A stretch of 64,000 nucleotides of DNA from a bacterium (GTDB taxonomy: Bacteria > Verrucomicrobiota > Verrucomicrobiia > Limisphaerales > UBA11358). The DNA lies in contig JAKAFL010000001.1 of assembly GCA_021817945.1 (NCBI GenBank), positions 186,001 to 250,000 on the forward strand. The letters are read 5' to 3'. Every line of letters begins with the position of its first letter. The stretch's first letter is position 1. The notes beneath the pieces are model-generated. The model did not search any database, was not told where the DNA came from, and saw only the letters and a program-made list of their open reading frames with translations. A program made the translations under genes and the position numbers. This document shows, piece after piece, positions 54,499 through 62,689 of the stretch.

Positions 54499-55602
54499 AT
54501 GCGATTTGGCAAACTTGAATTACAGGGCAACCTGTTTCTTTCACCCCTGGCTGGCTACACCAACCTGCCCTTTCGGTTGGTGGCACGCCAACTGGGTGGC
54601 TTGGCCCTGGCTACCACCGACCTTGTCAATGCCCGTTCTCTGGTCGAACGAAATCCCAAGGCCCTAAAGCTGGTCGAGTCACGTGCCGACGATTTTCCCC
54701 TGGCCGTCCAACTCTTTGGCAGCGTGCCGCAGGAGATGGTTGAGGCCGCCCGGATTGTGGAAAGTCTTGGGGCTGTCTCTGTGGATATCAACATGGGCTG
54801 CCCGGTGCGAAAAGTCACCCAAATCGGGGGCGGTTCAGCCATGATGACGGACCTGTGTAAAACCACGGAATTGGTCGCGCAAATGGTCAAGGCGGTGCAA
54901 ATTCCCGTGACGGCCAAAATGCGACTGGGCTGGGACGACGCGAATTTGACCGCCCCCGACCTGGCCCGGGTGCTGGAAGAGGCTGGCGTGGCGGCGGTTT
55001 TTGTTCATGGCCGCACCCGGGAACAAGGCTTTGGAGGCACGGTCAACCTGGAAGGCATTGGAAGAGTGGTCGAGGCGGTTCGCCAAATCCCCGTTATTGG
55101 AAATGGCGACGTGGTCACACCCGCCGCCGCCCGGCACATGCTTCAAACCACAGGATGTGCTGGCATCAGCATTGGACGTGGCGCCTTCTATGATCCATGG
55201 ATTTTCCGGCGGACACGGGAATTTCTGGACACCGGAAATCTTCCTGAAGAGCCATCATTTGAAGAACGGGTGCGCGTGATGCGAAAACACCTGGACTTGA
55301 TGATTGAGGTATTCGGAGAAGTGCAGGGTTGCCGCATGTTCCGCAAGGTGGCTCCTTGGTATGCCCGAAGGTTTGGCCCCTGCCATGAATTCAACAAAAA
55401 GGTCGTCCAACTTGAATCGCGGCAGCATTTTGACAAGATTCTGGAGGATTATATCTCATGGCGTCGAAAGTTTTTGGATGAAAAAGGGAACCTGCTGCCA
55501 CGCTACGAGCCAGGCCCGCTCGTGGCATCGTTCATGGAGGAACCCGTGGCGATCCGAACCGGCGCCATTCCCGTTCCCAAAGGACCCGTGGAAATTTGGT
55601 AA
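54499..55602 (+). CDS. dusB: tRNA-dihydrouridine synthase
   Basis: Flavoenzyme that reduces uridine to dihydrouridine in tRNA. TIM barrel of the Dus family: FLSPLAGYTNLPFRLVAR at the start, QLFGSVPQEM, VSVDINMGCPVRKVTQ with the catalytic Cys, VTAKMRLGWDD, VFVHGRTREQGF, VIGNGDV and CAGISIGRGAFYDPWIF. The ATG at 54499 matches the family N terminus; the upstream in-frame extension overlaps ftsH and is not conserved-looking. Length 367 is slightly long, from a C-terminal extension. Assignment to DusB rather than another Dus is by general resemblance. Confidence 0.92.
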   Translation: MRFGKLELQGNLFLSPLAGYTNLPFRLVARQLGGLALATTDLVNARSLVERNPKALKLVESRADDFPLAVQLFGSVPQEMVEAARIVESLGAVSVDINMGCPVRKVTQIGGGSAMMTDLCKTTELVAQMVKAVQIPVTAKMRLGWDDANLTAPDLARVLEEAGVAAVFVHGRTREQGFGGTVNLEGIGRVVEAVRQIPVIGNGDVVTPAAARHMLQTTGCAGISIGRGAFYDPWIFRRTREFLDTGNLPEEPSFEERVRVMRKHLDLMIEVFGEVQGCRMFRKVAPWYARRFGPCHEFNKKVVQLESRQHFDKILEDYISWRRKFLDEKGNLLPRYEPGPLVASFMEEPVAIRTGAIPVPKGPVEIW

Positions 55603-55616
55603 AGCTTGCCGCCCCG

Positions 55617-55850
55617 TCAGCTTGGGCGACGGCGCCTGGGTTTCTCCCCAAAAACGCGATCAATCGCTTTGCGAAAAGCTGGAGATTCCAGCACCCCGGG
55701 TCCCTGCTCGGGTTGACCGCTGCTCAATTCGGCCTCCAGCGCCAGTACAAACTTTTTGAGCCGGTCACACTGTGCCTGAACTTTGAGGATGGACTGTTCC
55801 AAAACACCCACTTCCTGTCTTAATTTTTCGGCAATTTCAATTTTGTTCAT
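55617..55850 (-). CDS. Small coiled-coil protein
   Basis: A 77-residue protein, mostly helical, with heptad-like spacing in EKLRQEVGVLEQSILKVQAQ, and a basic end (EKPRRRRPS). No family is recognised. The ATG at 55850 gives MNKIEIAEKL; an upstream start at 55862 is possible. It is convergent with dusB (14 bp apart) and follows the TauE/SafE exporter on the same strand. Confidence 0.5.
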   Translation of the reverse strand: MNKIEIAEKLRQEVGVLEQSILKVQAQCDRLKKFVLALEAELSSGQPEQGPGVLESPAFRKAIDRVFGEKPRRRRPS

Positions 55851-55985
55851 AAAAACGGACAATATTCAAAGCCTGAAGCCATTTTCGGCCCGGGACCGCC
55901 TGTTGCGACTCCCACCTTAGACGCGGCAACCAAGCTGCGCCAGCTTCTAAAATCAAATAAACTGCCCATCCCAATCTTTCCGGCG

Positions 55986-56747
55986 TCATGGTTTGATCCA
56001 TGCCAGGTAAACCATGTGCAACGTGATGAGCAAAACCACGCCCAGAAAGATGGGTCGAATAAATCGGGCGCCATGCCGCATGACCAAATGACTGCCGAGC
56101 CACGCGCCGCACCATTGTCCCGCACCCATCACCAAACCTGCCAAAAGCCAAATCTTGCCGAATAAAAGGAAAACACCCAGTGACGCCAAATTGGTGCTGA
56201 AATTGAGCAGCTTGGTGGCTGCGGTGGCGCGTGTAAAATTAAAGCCCAGCCAGACCATGAAGGCCATGGTAAAAAATGTGCCTGTGCCGGGGCCGATGAA
56301 TCCGTCATAAAAGCCCAGGCCCAGGCCAAAAAGCGAGTCAAAGGCCGGGCGCGACATTCTGGGGACACCGTCGGATTCTCCCAACTGCGGGCGCAACCAG
56401 ATGTACAAAGCCACCAATACCAAAACAACCGGAATAAAGCGCTTCAAAACACCTGCATTCAATTGTTGAACGAGGAGTGATCCCAAGGTTGAACCCAGAA
56501 ACGCCAGGAGACAGGCGCGGCGAAAATCCTTGAACCGCACCGCGCCAGCCCTCGCATAATGCAGGGTCGCGCTTCCGGACCCGAACGTGGCCTGCAATTT
56601 GTTTGTTCCCAAGGCCAGCTTCGGGTCCATCCCCACGCTCAGGAGCATGGGCAAAGTGATTAATCCGCCACCCCCTGCAATGGAATCCACAAAACCGGCT
56701 GAAACACCGGTTCCGAGGAGCAAGGCCAATGTAAGGGATTCCGACAT
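55986..56747 (-). CDS. TauE/SafE-family sulfite exporter-like membrane protein
   Basis: About eight membrane helices in two related halves, typical of the TSUP family (anion exporters, often of sulfite or organosulfonates). Motifs: GFVDSIAGGGGLITLPMLLS in the first half and GFYDGFIGPGTGTFFTMAF in the second, with LALGTNKLQATFGS between. Length 253 is normal. The ATG at 56747 starts MSESLTLALLLG; one at 56768 is also open. It is divergent from hisA. The substrate is unknown. Confidence 0.9.
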   Translation of the reverse strand: MSESLTLALLLGTGVSAGFVDSIAGGGGLITLPMLLSVGMDPKLALGTNKLQATFGSGSATLHYARAGAVRFKDFRRACLLAFLGSTLGSLLVQQLNAGVLKRFIPVVLVLVALYIWLRPQLGESDGVPRMSRPAFDSLFGLGLGFYDGFIGPGTGTFFTMAFMVWLGFNFTRATAATKLLNFSTNLASLGVFLLFGKIWLLAGLVMGAGQWCGAWLGSHLVMRHGARFIRPIFLGVVLLITLHMVYLAWIKP

Positions 56748-56904
56748 GCCGCAAATGCTACCCGTCATTCATCAAAAGGCAACCTGGAGCCGCCAAGCCA
56801 CCAAGGTCGAAAAAGAGACACGAAACGGGTTGGAACCACCGGTTTTGATTTGAACCCTAGAAACGAAATGGAAAAGGCCAAGATGCGGCAAGATGCTGGA
56901 GCGG

Positions 56905-56967
56905 AAACTCTTTGGAAAAATCGAAACCATACCCGAAGCGGTCTGGTAAGATTTTACCAAAGAGTTT
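56905..56967. repeat. 18-bp near-perfect inverted repeat
   Basis: AAACTCTTTGGAAAAATC at 56905-56922 pairs with 56950-56967 with a single mismatch; 27 bases lie between. Inside, ACCA and TGGT can pair to lengthen the hairpin. It sits between the divergent TauE/SafE gene and hisA, 84 bases ahead of the hisA ATG. No T-run follows. Confidence 0.7.
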
Positions 56968-57050
56968 GCGCCCAGTAGATTGGCGCAGATTGGCCTTTGG
57001 AATTTCGTTTTTCGGGTTGAACTTCATGCGGAGCACCCTAGGCTGGAACC

Positions 57051-57827
57051 ATGTTTAGACCCTGCATAGACCTGCATGATGGCCAGGTAAAACAAATTGT
57101 GGGCGGGACATTGGGCGGCCAGGGCCTTAAAACCAATTTTGTGGCCGACAAACCCCCTGCATGGTTTGCGGAACTCTACAAGCGCGATGGCTTGAAGGGC
57201 GGCCACGTCATCATGTTGGGACCCGGAAACGAAAAGGCAGCCCGCGAAGCGCTGGCGGCATACCCCGGCGGACTCCAGTTGGGCGGCGGCGTGAATGCGG
57301 ACAACGCCTCACAATGGCTGGATGCCGGAGCGTCGCATGTGATCGTCACCAGTTGGGTCTTCAATGAGGGTCGCGTGGCTTGGTCCAGACTCAATGACCT
57401 GGCCAGGGCCATTGGAAAACATCGGCTGGTCGTGGACTTGAGCTGCAGAAAACGCCAGAACCAATACTTCGTGGTGACCGATCGCTGGCAAAAGTTTACC
57501 GATCTCCCGGTCCATGCCGAAACCTTGAATGCCTTTGCACCTTATTGCGACGAGTTTCTGGTGCACGCAGTGGATGTGGAGGGACTAAGCGCGGGAATAG
57601 ACCACGATTTGGTGGAAAGACTGGCGAATGAGTCGCCTTGTCCGATCACTTATGCCGGGGGCGCCCGTTCGTTGGAAGACCTTGCCTGGGTAAGCCGCGC
57701 TGGACGCGGGACGGTCCACCTGACAATCGGATCGGCGCTGGATATTTTTGGAGGCTCGGGGGTGCGCTACCAGGATTGTGTCACCTTCAATCGTCAATAC
57801 GGCCAAACAACCCTGGCCACAGGGTAA
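57051..57827 (+). CDS. hisA: HisA isomerase of the eukaryotic (His6) type
   Basis: Phosphoribosylformimino-5-aminoimidazole carboxamide ribotide isomerase of histidine synthesis. It resembles the fungal and plant form more than the usual bacterial HisA: FRPCIDLHDGQVKQIVGG, TNFVADKPPAWFAELYK, GGHVIMLGPGN, LQLGGGVN, VIVTSWVF, LVVDLSCRK, FLVHAVDVEGL.GGID-type and GSALDIFGG are all shared with yeast His6 as I recall it. Catalytic Asp residues in CIDLHDG and VVDLSCRK are present. Length 258 matches. No other his gene is adjacent. Assignment by eye. Confidence 0.92.
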   Translation: MFRPCIDLHDGQVKQIVGGTLGGQGLKTNFVADKPPAWFAELYKRDGLKGGHVIMLGPGNEKAAREALAAYPGGLQLGGGVNADNASQWLDAGASHVIVTSWVFNEGRVAWSRLNDLARAIGKHRLVVDLSCRKRQNQYFVVTDRWQKFTDLPVHAETLNAFAPYCDEFLVHAVDVEGLSAGIDHDLVERLANESPCPITYAGGARSLEDLAWVSRAGRGTVHLTIGSALDIFGGSGVRYQDCVTFNRQYGQTTLATG

Positions 57828-58023
57828 ATTGTGAGGCAAAGGCCATCCCTGGTCATCGTCAAGGCAGGGAAAGATCATCAGTGCTGGCGGCCACCAGCAG
57901 CCCGATTCCGGGATGGCACATGCCCACCCTTAAAAATAGTCCAATCACAAGTCCCGTTGAATGGGTGGATTTTGGCATGTTCATGTCTTGTTGGAGTCCA
58001 TCCTGTTGGTTTATGTTTGGACC

Positions 58024-59475
58024 ATGCCCGAACTTTGCAGATTGTTGCTGGCAATTCTCTTGATTTTCGGAACCTCCGGAATTGTACGCGCCAAAATCCT
58101 TTGGAGCGACCCTGCCTCGCGGGTTATCCACACCACGCCGGATGGCAGCGATATTCTGGGGGGCGCTGTGCGGCGGGATGACCGGTCCAGCGACATTCTT
58201 TATTTCAAATTCAAGGTGGACCCATTGTCAGACGCGGCGGATGAACCTTACTTTGCCCTCTTCCAACTTTGCGAAAGCAATAGTTATCGTTTGGGCGTGG
58301 GCAATGCCTTGGAGGCCTGGGGTTATTCTGCGGCTTACGCGTCGGAAACCGGCCCATCCAATAAAGAAGCCATGGATGCCGATGAATATAATTTAAGATC
58401 CGCCCATCCGGAGGCTGAGGGCCTTGGAAAGTTTTTCCCTTACGAATTACCCAGCCATAATCATCCCAGAACGATTGTATTCAGGGTTCAATACGTGCCG
58501 GGAGGCGATGACCTGATCACGGTTTGGCTGGACCCCATACTCAGCCATGGGGCCACGCCGGAAAGCCAGCCGGACAACCTGACCACCAAATTCAAGGCAA
58601 ACGCATCATTTGACCAGATACATTTGCGGCACGGTGGAACGGGAGGCTTGCTTCACGATGGCGGGAATGGATGGATTTTCAGCGACATGGCCATAGCCAC
58701 GTCATTTGATGATTTTGTGGTGAGGCATTTCTGGGAAACGTGGTGGTTCCGGGGCGCCATGCTGGGCTTCATCTTCATCTTTCTCCTGGCCAGTGTGCGT
58801 TTTACCGAGAAGCGGAAATACCAGCTTCAAATTCAGCGCGCCGAACAGGAACACGCGCTGGAACGGGAGCGGGCCCGCATCGCGCAGGACCTCCATGATG
58901 AACTGGGGTCCTCCCTCACCCGGATTTCCCTGCTGGGAAACCTGTTGCGGGCGGAGAAGGAAAACCCGGACCAGGTGGATGCAAATGCCCAAAAGATTGC
59001 ACAGTCTGCAGACCAGACGGTTCGTGCCCTGGAGGAAATCGTGTGGGCGGTGAGACCTGGAAGCGACACGCTCCAGAGCCTGGTGGATTATATCGGGCAT
59101 TTTGCCAATGAATTATTTGAAAACCAGGCCACGCGCTGCAGGCTGGACATGCCCAGTGATATTCCATCCCGGGCCCTTCCACCGGACCTGCGCCACAACA
59201 TTTTTCTCATCGTCAAGGAGGCGCTCACCAATGTGCTCAAACATGCCCACGCGCGAGAGGTGTTGGTGCAATTAAGAGCGCAAGGCCGCAGCCTGGAAAT
59301 CGTCATGGAGGATGACGGACGTGGATTCGACACCAGTTCAGGCAGCCTTGGAGGTGTACACAATGGCTTGGGAAACATGAGGCGCCGGGCAAACGCCGCT
59401 GGTGGCGCCCTATCCATCGCCAGCAATCCCCACGGCGGATCACGCGTCGAATTCCGCCTGGTTTTTAAGGATTGA
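58024..59475 (+). CDS. Sensor histidine kinase with extracellular beta-rich domain (HisKA_3)
   Basis: NarL-type two-component sensor. A signal peptide (LCRLLLAILLIFGTSGIVRA) is followed by a periplasmic domain of about 210 residues (ILWSDPASRVIHTTPDGSDI, RLGVGNALEAWGYSAA, TIVFRVQYVPGGDDLITVWL, FDQIHLRHGG) that I believe recurs in verrucomicrobial kinases, but it has no named family. One helix follows (about residues 243-259), then HisKA_3 with RARIAQDLHDELGSSLTRIS (phospho-His about 291) and HATPase (FLIVKEALTNVLKHAHA, DDGRGFD, GLGNMRRRANAAGG). The ATG at 58024 is chosen because a signal peptide follows; an ATG at 57961 is also open. It pairs with the regulator that starts 40 bases later. Confidence 0.88.
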   Translation: MPELCRLLLAILLIFGTSGIVRAKILWSDPASRVIHTTPDGSDILGGAVRRDDRSSDILYFKFKVDPLSDAADEPYFALFQLCESNSYRLGVGNALEAWGYSAAYASETGPSNKEAMDADEYNLRSAHPEAEGLGKFFPYELPSHNHPRTIVFRVQYVPGGDDLITVWLDPILSHGATPESQPDNLTTKFKANASFDQIHLRHGGTGGLLHDGGNGWIFSDMAIATSFDDFVVRHFWETWWFRGAMLGFIFIFLLASVRFTEKRKYQLQIQRAEQEHALERERARIAQDLHDELGSSLTRISLLGNLLRAEKENPDQVDANAQKIAQSADQTVRALEEIVWAVRPGSDTLQSLVDYIGHFANELFENQATRCRLDMPSDIPSRALPPDLRHNIFLIVKEALTNVLKHAHAREVLVQLRAQGRSLEIVMEDDGRGFDTSSGSLGGVHNGLGNMRRRANAAGGALSIASNPHGGSRVEFRLVFKD

Positions 59476-59515
59476 AATCCACGCGACCCCGCCTTAGGGT
59501 GTGAATCACCCGCAT

Positions 59516-60145
59516 ATGACACAGATCAAAGTTGCCATCGTGGATGATGATGAAGGCATTCGAGCCAGTCTTTCCGCGCTCATCAAACGCGCCCCGGGAT
59601 TCAAGCTGGTGGGGGAGTTTGGCAATGGGGAAACCGCCATCAAGGAAATTCCGGGCCTCCAACCCGAGGTGGTGCTCATGGATATAAACCTGCCAGGCAT
59701 GAAAGGATACGAATGCGTGCGTCAGATCAAGGCCTCGCACCCGGCAATCCAGTTTTTAATGCTGACCGTCTATGAGGATGGTGATTCGCTTTTTAATTCC
59801 CTTCGAGCTGGCGCCAGCGGCTATTTGCTCAAACGCACGGCCTCCTCACGTCTGCTGGAGGCCATAAGGGATGTTTTTGACGGAGGAGCGCCCATGACAC
59901 CCCAGCTTGCCAGGCGCGTGGTCCAGTTTTTTTCAAAACCCGCCACTGAATCCACCCCGCTGGCCAAGCTGACCCCTGCGGAGAGGGAGTTCCTGGACCA
60001 ACTTGCCAATGGTTACGCCTACAAGGAAATTGCGGACCGCATGAAAATCAGCATTGACACGGTCAGGAGTTATGTTCGGACCGTTTATGAAAAACTGCAC
60101 GTGCATTCCCGCACTGAGGCTGTTGTCAAATATCTAAGGGGTTGA
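59516..60145 (+). CDS. LuxR/NarL-family response regulator
   Basis: Output regulator of the two-component pair with the upstream kinase. Receiver at residues about 3-120 with VAIVDDDEG, phospho-site Asp56 (VVLMDINLPG) and KRTASS; C-terminal LuxR-type helix-turn-helix in LTPAEREFLDQLANGYAYKE, MKISIDTVRSYVRTVYEKL and VHSRTEAVVKYL. Length 209 is normal. Note that the usual NGYAYKEIA-D motif has Lys in the family. The ATG at 59516 is chosen; one at 59501 is also in frame. Target genes are unknown. Confidence 0.93.
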   Translation: MTQIKVAIVDDDEGIRASLSALIKRAPGFKLVGEFGNGETAIKEIPGLQPEVVLMDINLPGMKGYECVRQIKASHPAIQFLMLTVYEDGDSLFNSLRAGASGYLLKRTASSRLLEAIRDVFDGGAPMTPQLARRVVQFFSKPATESTPLAKLTPAEREFLDQLANGYAYKEIADRMKISIDTVRSYVRTVYEKLHVHSRTEAVVKYLRG

Positions 60146-60194
60146 ACCAGACCGCACTTGCCGGCAGGACCGCATGAACATGCGATACCCCCGG

Positions 60195-60216
60195 GGGGAC
60201 TTGCCCCTTTTTTTTT
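60195..60216 (+). terminator. Weak hairpin with T-run after the response regulator
   Basis: GGGG, a 5-base loop (ACTTG), CCCC, then nine T residues; about 50 bases past the stop of the response regulator. The stem has only four GC pairs, but the T-run is strong. Confidence 0.5.
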
Positions 60217-60234
60217 GGAGCAACCCAAAGTAGT

Positions 60235-62496
60235 TTGGTTTCATTGATCACACCTCCCAAAAAGTTGCCGGTCAAAAACCGTCTGGCGGTTTCAGGACGA
60301 AAACTTTGGTTATTTCGATTGGCGGCGGCATCCCTGCCACTGCTCCTCCTGGTTTTGCTGGAGGTCTCGCTCAGAATGGCTGGGTATGGATTTGATCCGC
60401 ATTTCTTCACAAAAACTCAAGTTGGTGGGGCAAATTATTGGGTCCAAAATGACAGCTTCAGCTTTCGTTTTTTCCCACCCACCAATGCCCGATTTCCAGG
60501 CTTGATCCGCATGGACGAACCTAAAAAGCCCGGCTGCATAAGGATATTCATATTTGGAGAATCCGCAGCCATGGGTGATCCGGAGCCGGCCTATGGCCCT
60601 GCCCGGTGCATGGAGATGCAGTTGAGCCATCAATTTCCAGGAATCCAATTTGAAGTGGTGAACGTGGCCTTCACGGCCATTAATTCACATGTGATTCTGC
60701 CCATAGCCAGGGAATGTGCGAACCACCAAGGCGATTTCTGGATCATTTACATGGGAAATAACGAGATGGTGGGGCCTTACGGGGCAGCCACGGTTTTTGG
60801 ACGCCGGGCTCCTGCACTGCCTTATGTCAGACTGGTTACCGCACTGCAATACTGGCGCACGGGCCAGTGGTTTGCGTCACTGTCCCGCCACTGGCAATCC
60901 TCCCAGGAAAACCGTTCTTCCTGGGGTGGAATGGAAATGTTCATCCACAATCAAATCGCCCCGGATAGCCCGTTGAGAAACAATGTCTATCGAAATTTTT
61001 CCGCCAACCTGGAAGACATTCTCCAGGCCGGTGTCCATTCCGGGGCAAAAATAATCCTGAGCACCGTGGCCGTGAACCTTCGGGATTGCCCACCCTTTGC
61101 CTCGCTGCCCAATTCAAGCGTGAGTGCTGCCGATGACACCCGGGCGAAAGATCTGGCGGCTCAAGCCCGGCAAGCTCTTGCCAACGGTTCATCCCCCGCG
61201 GCAACCGTGCTCTTCTCAGAGGCCGCGGCAGCAGCACCCGGCGAGGCCAGCATCCAGTATGGCTGGGGTCATGCCTTGCTGGCCCAAGGCGAGACACGCG
61301 AAGCCCGAGTTCATTTGCAACTGGCCTGCGATGAAGATGCCCTGCCTTTCCGCACAGATTCCAAACTGAATGAATTAATCCGGATAAAGGCAAAAGCCCA
61401 TGCCTCCGATGGCGTGACCCTGATGGATGCAGAGCATATCCTGGCTGCAAACAATAGCGACGGTCTTTGCGGAACAGAGACCTTTTTTGAGCATGTGCAC
61501 TTTGATTTTTCGGGCAGTTACCGGTTGGGCCGTGCCTGGGCGGCTCAAATCGGATCCTTGATGAACTCCAAAATGACGAATGACCCATGGCTCAGCCAGG
61601 ATGCCTGCGATGAAGCCCTGGGTCAGTCTGATTGGAATCGAATCACCATTCTCAAACAAATGGCGGGCCGCCTTCAGCAAACCCCCTTTACGAGCCAGAT
61701 GAACAACACCGAGCGTGAAGAACAGCTTTGGAAGCGGATTAACATTTTGAATACAAATCTCAACGCAACCAACAAGATGCGGTCACGTCAGAATTTTGAG
61801 GAACAAATCGAAAAACGCCCGGCTGATTTTGAATTGCTCATGAATTATGCCGTGTTCCTTCAAGCGGTCGGGGACATGCCCGATTGCATCCAAACCTGGC
61901 AAAAAGTCCGGAATTTGGTGCCTTACGATTACCTGGCTTATTATCAACTTGGACGATTCCTTGGCTCCTCCGGTAATTCGATGGAAGCAGAAGCGGACCT
62001 GGACAAGGCCATCCGCATTCGGCCCAGCCTGACAGAAGCCTGGGATGATTTGGGCAATGTGCAGGCAGGTGAACAACACTACGCCGAAGCTTTGAGCAGC
62101 TACGCGACTGCCTTGAAACAGAATCCCCTGGATGCCCAAATCCTTTTCCGGACAGGCCGGGTTTACAGTTTAATGCACCAAACCGCGCCCGCACTGGAGT
62201 ATTATGAGAAAGCGGCGGACCTGAACCCGGAAAACTGGGAAATTCATTATGCCTTGGGTGGGTTGCTGGACCAATCAGGCGCCACATCCGGGGCCTTGCA
62301 ACAATTTGAGAAAGCCACACGCATCAATCCATCCAATTTTCGGCTGCATTACAATTATGGCGTGGAACTGGCCAAATGTGGAAAGCTTGAAGAGGCCCGC
62401 CAGGAATTTATCCAAACCCTCCAGCTTGAGCCCGCCTACACGAATGCCAGACAGGCGCTGGACCAGGTGGATTTGCTGCTGAACAACAAGCCTTAA
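60235..62496 (+). CDS. Membrane-anchored SGNH-like and TPR protein
   Basis: One N-terminal helix (LAAASLPLLLLVLLEVSLRM, about residues 29-48) anchors a periplasmic SGNH/GDSL-like domain (about 95-440): block I IFGESAAMG with Ser110, block III MGNNEM with Asn175, and a late EHVHFDFSG in which His420/422 and Asp424 could complete the site. From about 500 to 750 there are TPRs, including LMNYAVFLQAVGDMPDC, AYYQLGRFLGSSGN, AWDDLGNVQAGEQHYAEALS and LHYNYGVELAKCGKLEEA. SGNH enzymes hydrolyse or transfer acyl groups. No ATG precedes the membrane helix; TTG codons at 60235 or 60244 must start it. It is followed at 38 bp by DUF5989 and then a carbamoyltransferase, with the same direction. Confidence 0.82.
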   Translation: MVSLITPPKKLPVKNRLAVSGRKLWLFRLAAASLPLLLLVLLEVSLRMAGYGFDPHFFTKTQVGGANYWVQNDSFSFRFFPPTNARFPGLIRMDEPKKPGCIRIFIFGESAAMGDPEPAYGPARCMEMQLSHQFPGIQFEVVNVAFTAINSHVILPIARECANHQGDFWIIYMGNNEMVGPYGAATVFGRRAPALPYVRLVTALQYWRTGQWFASLSRHWQSSQENRSSWGGMEMFIHNQIAPDSPLRNNVYRNFSANLEDILQAGVHSGAKIILSTVAVNLRDCPPFASLPNSSVSAADDTRAKDLAAQARQALANGSSPAATVLFSEAAAAAPGEASIQYGWGHALLAQGETREARVHLQLACDEDALPFRTDSKLNELIRIKAKAHASDGVTLMDAEHILAANNSDGLCGTETFFEHVHFDFSGSYRLGRAWAAQIGSLMNSKMTNDPWLSQDACDEALGQSDWNRITILKQMAGRLQQTPFTSQMNNTEREEQLWKRINILNTNLNATNKMRSRQNFEEQIEKRPADFELLMNYAVFLQAVGDMPDCIQTWQKVRNLVPYDYLAYYQLGRFLGSSGNSMEAEADLDKAIRIRPSLTEAWDDLGNVQAGEQHYAEALSSYATALKQNPLDAQILFRTGRVYSLMHQTAPALEYYEKAADLNPENWEIHYALGGLLDQSGATSGALQQFEKATRINPSNFRLHYNYGVELAKCGKLEEARQEFIQTLQLEPAYTNARQALDQVDLLLNNKP

Positions 62497-62533
62497 TCCT
62501 GAACTTCAACAAACCCATCATCATCCTCACACC

Positions 62534-62686
62534 ATGTGGCAGCTTTTCAAGGAATTCATTCGTTTTGCAAGGGCCGAAAAAAAATGGTGGCTCATACCGC
62601 TGATTGGCCTGCTGTTGCTGCTGGGTGCCTTTCTCCTTCTGGCTGGCAGTTCCGGCATCGCCTGGGCCTTGTATCCTTTTTTATGA
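62534..62686 (+). CDS. DUF5989 (SxtK-like) small membrane protein
   Basis: A 50-residue protein, too short for many gene finders. It starts WQLFKEFIRFARAEKKWWL and has one hydrophobic helix (IPLIGLLLLLGAFLLLAG), ending SSGIAWALYPFL. This matches the DUF5989 pattern as I recall it (short cytoplasmic start with FLxFARxxKKWWL, one helix, A-YPFL end), represented by SxtK of the saxitoxin cluster. In that cluster and elsewhere, such genes sit next to carbamoyltransferase genes, as here. Its stop is three bases before the next ATG. Function unknown. Confidence 0.85.
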   Translation: MWQLFKEFIRFARAEKKWWLIPLIGLLLLLGAFLLLAGSSGIAWALYPFL

Positions 62687-62689
62687 GCC

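Noticed and set aside
55837-56151. Minus-strand frame of 104 codons
   Set aside because: Overlaps the TauE/SafE gene in another frame; no family.
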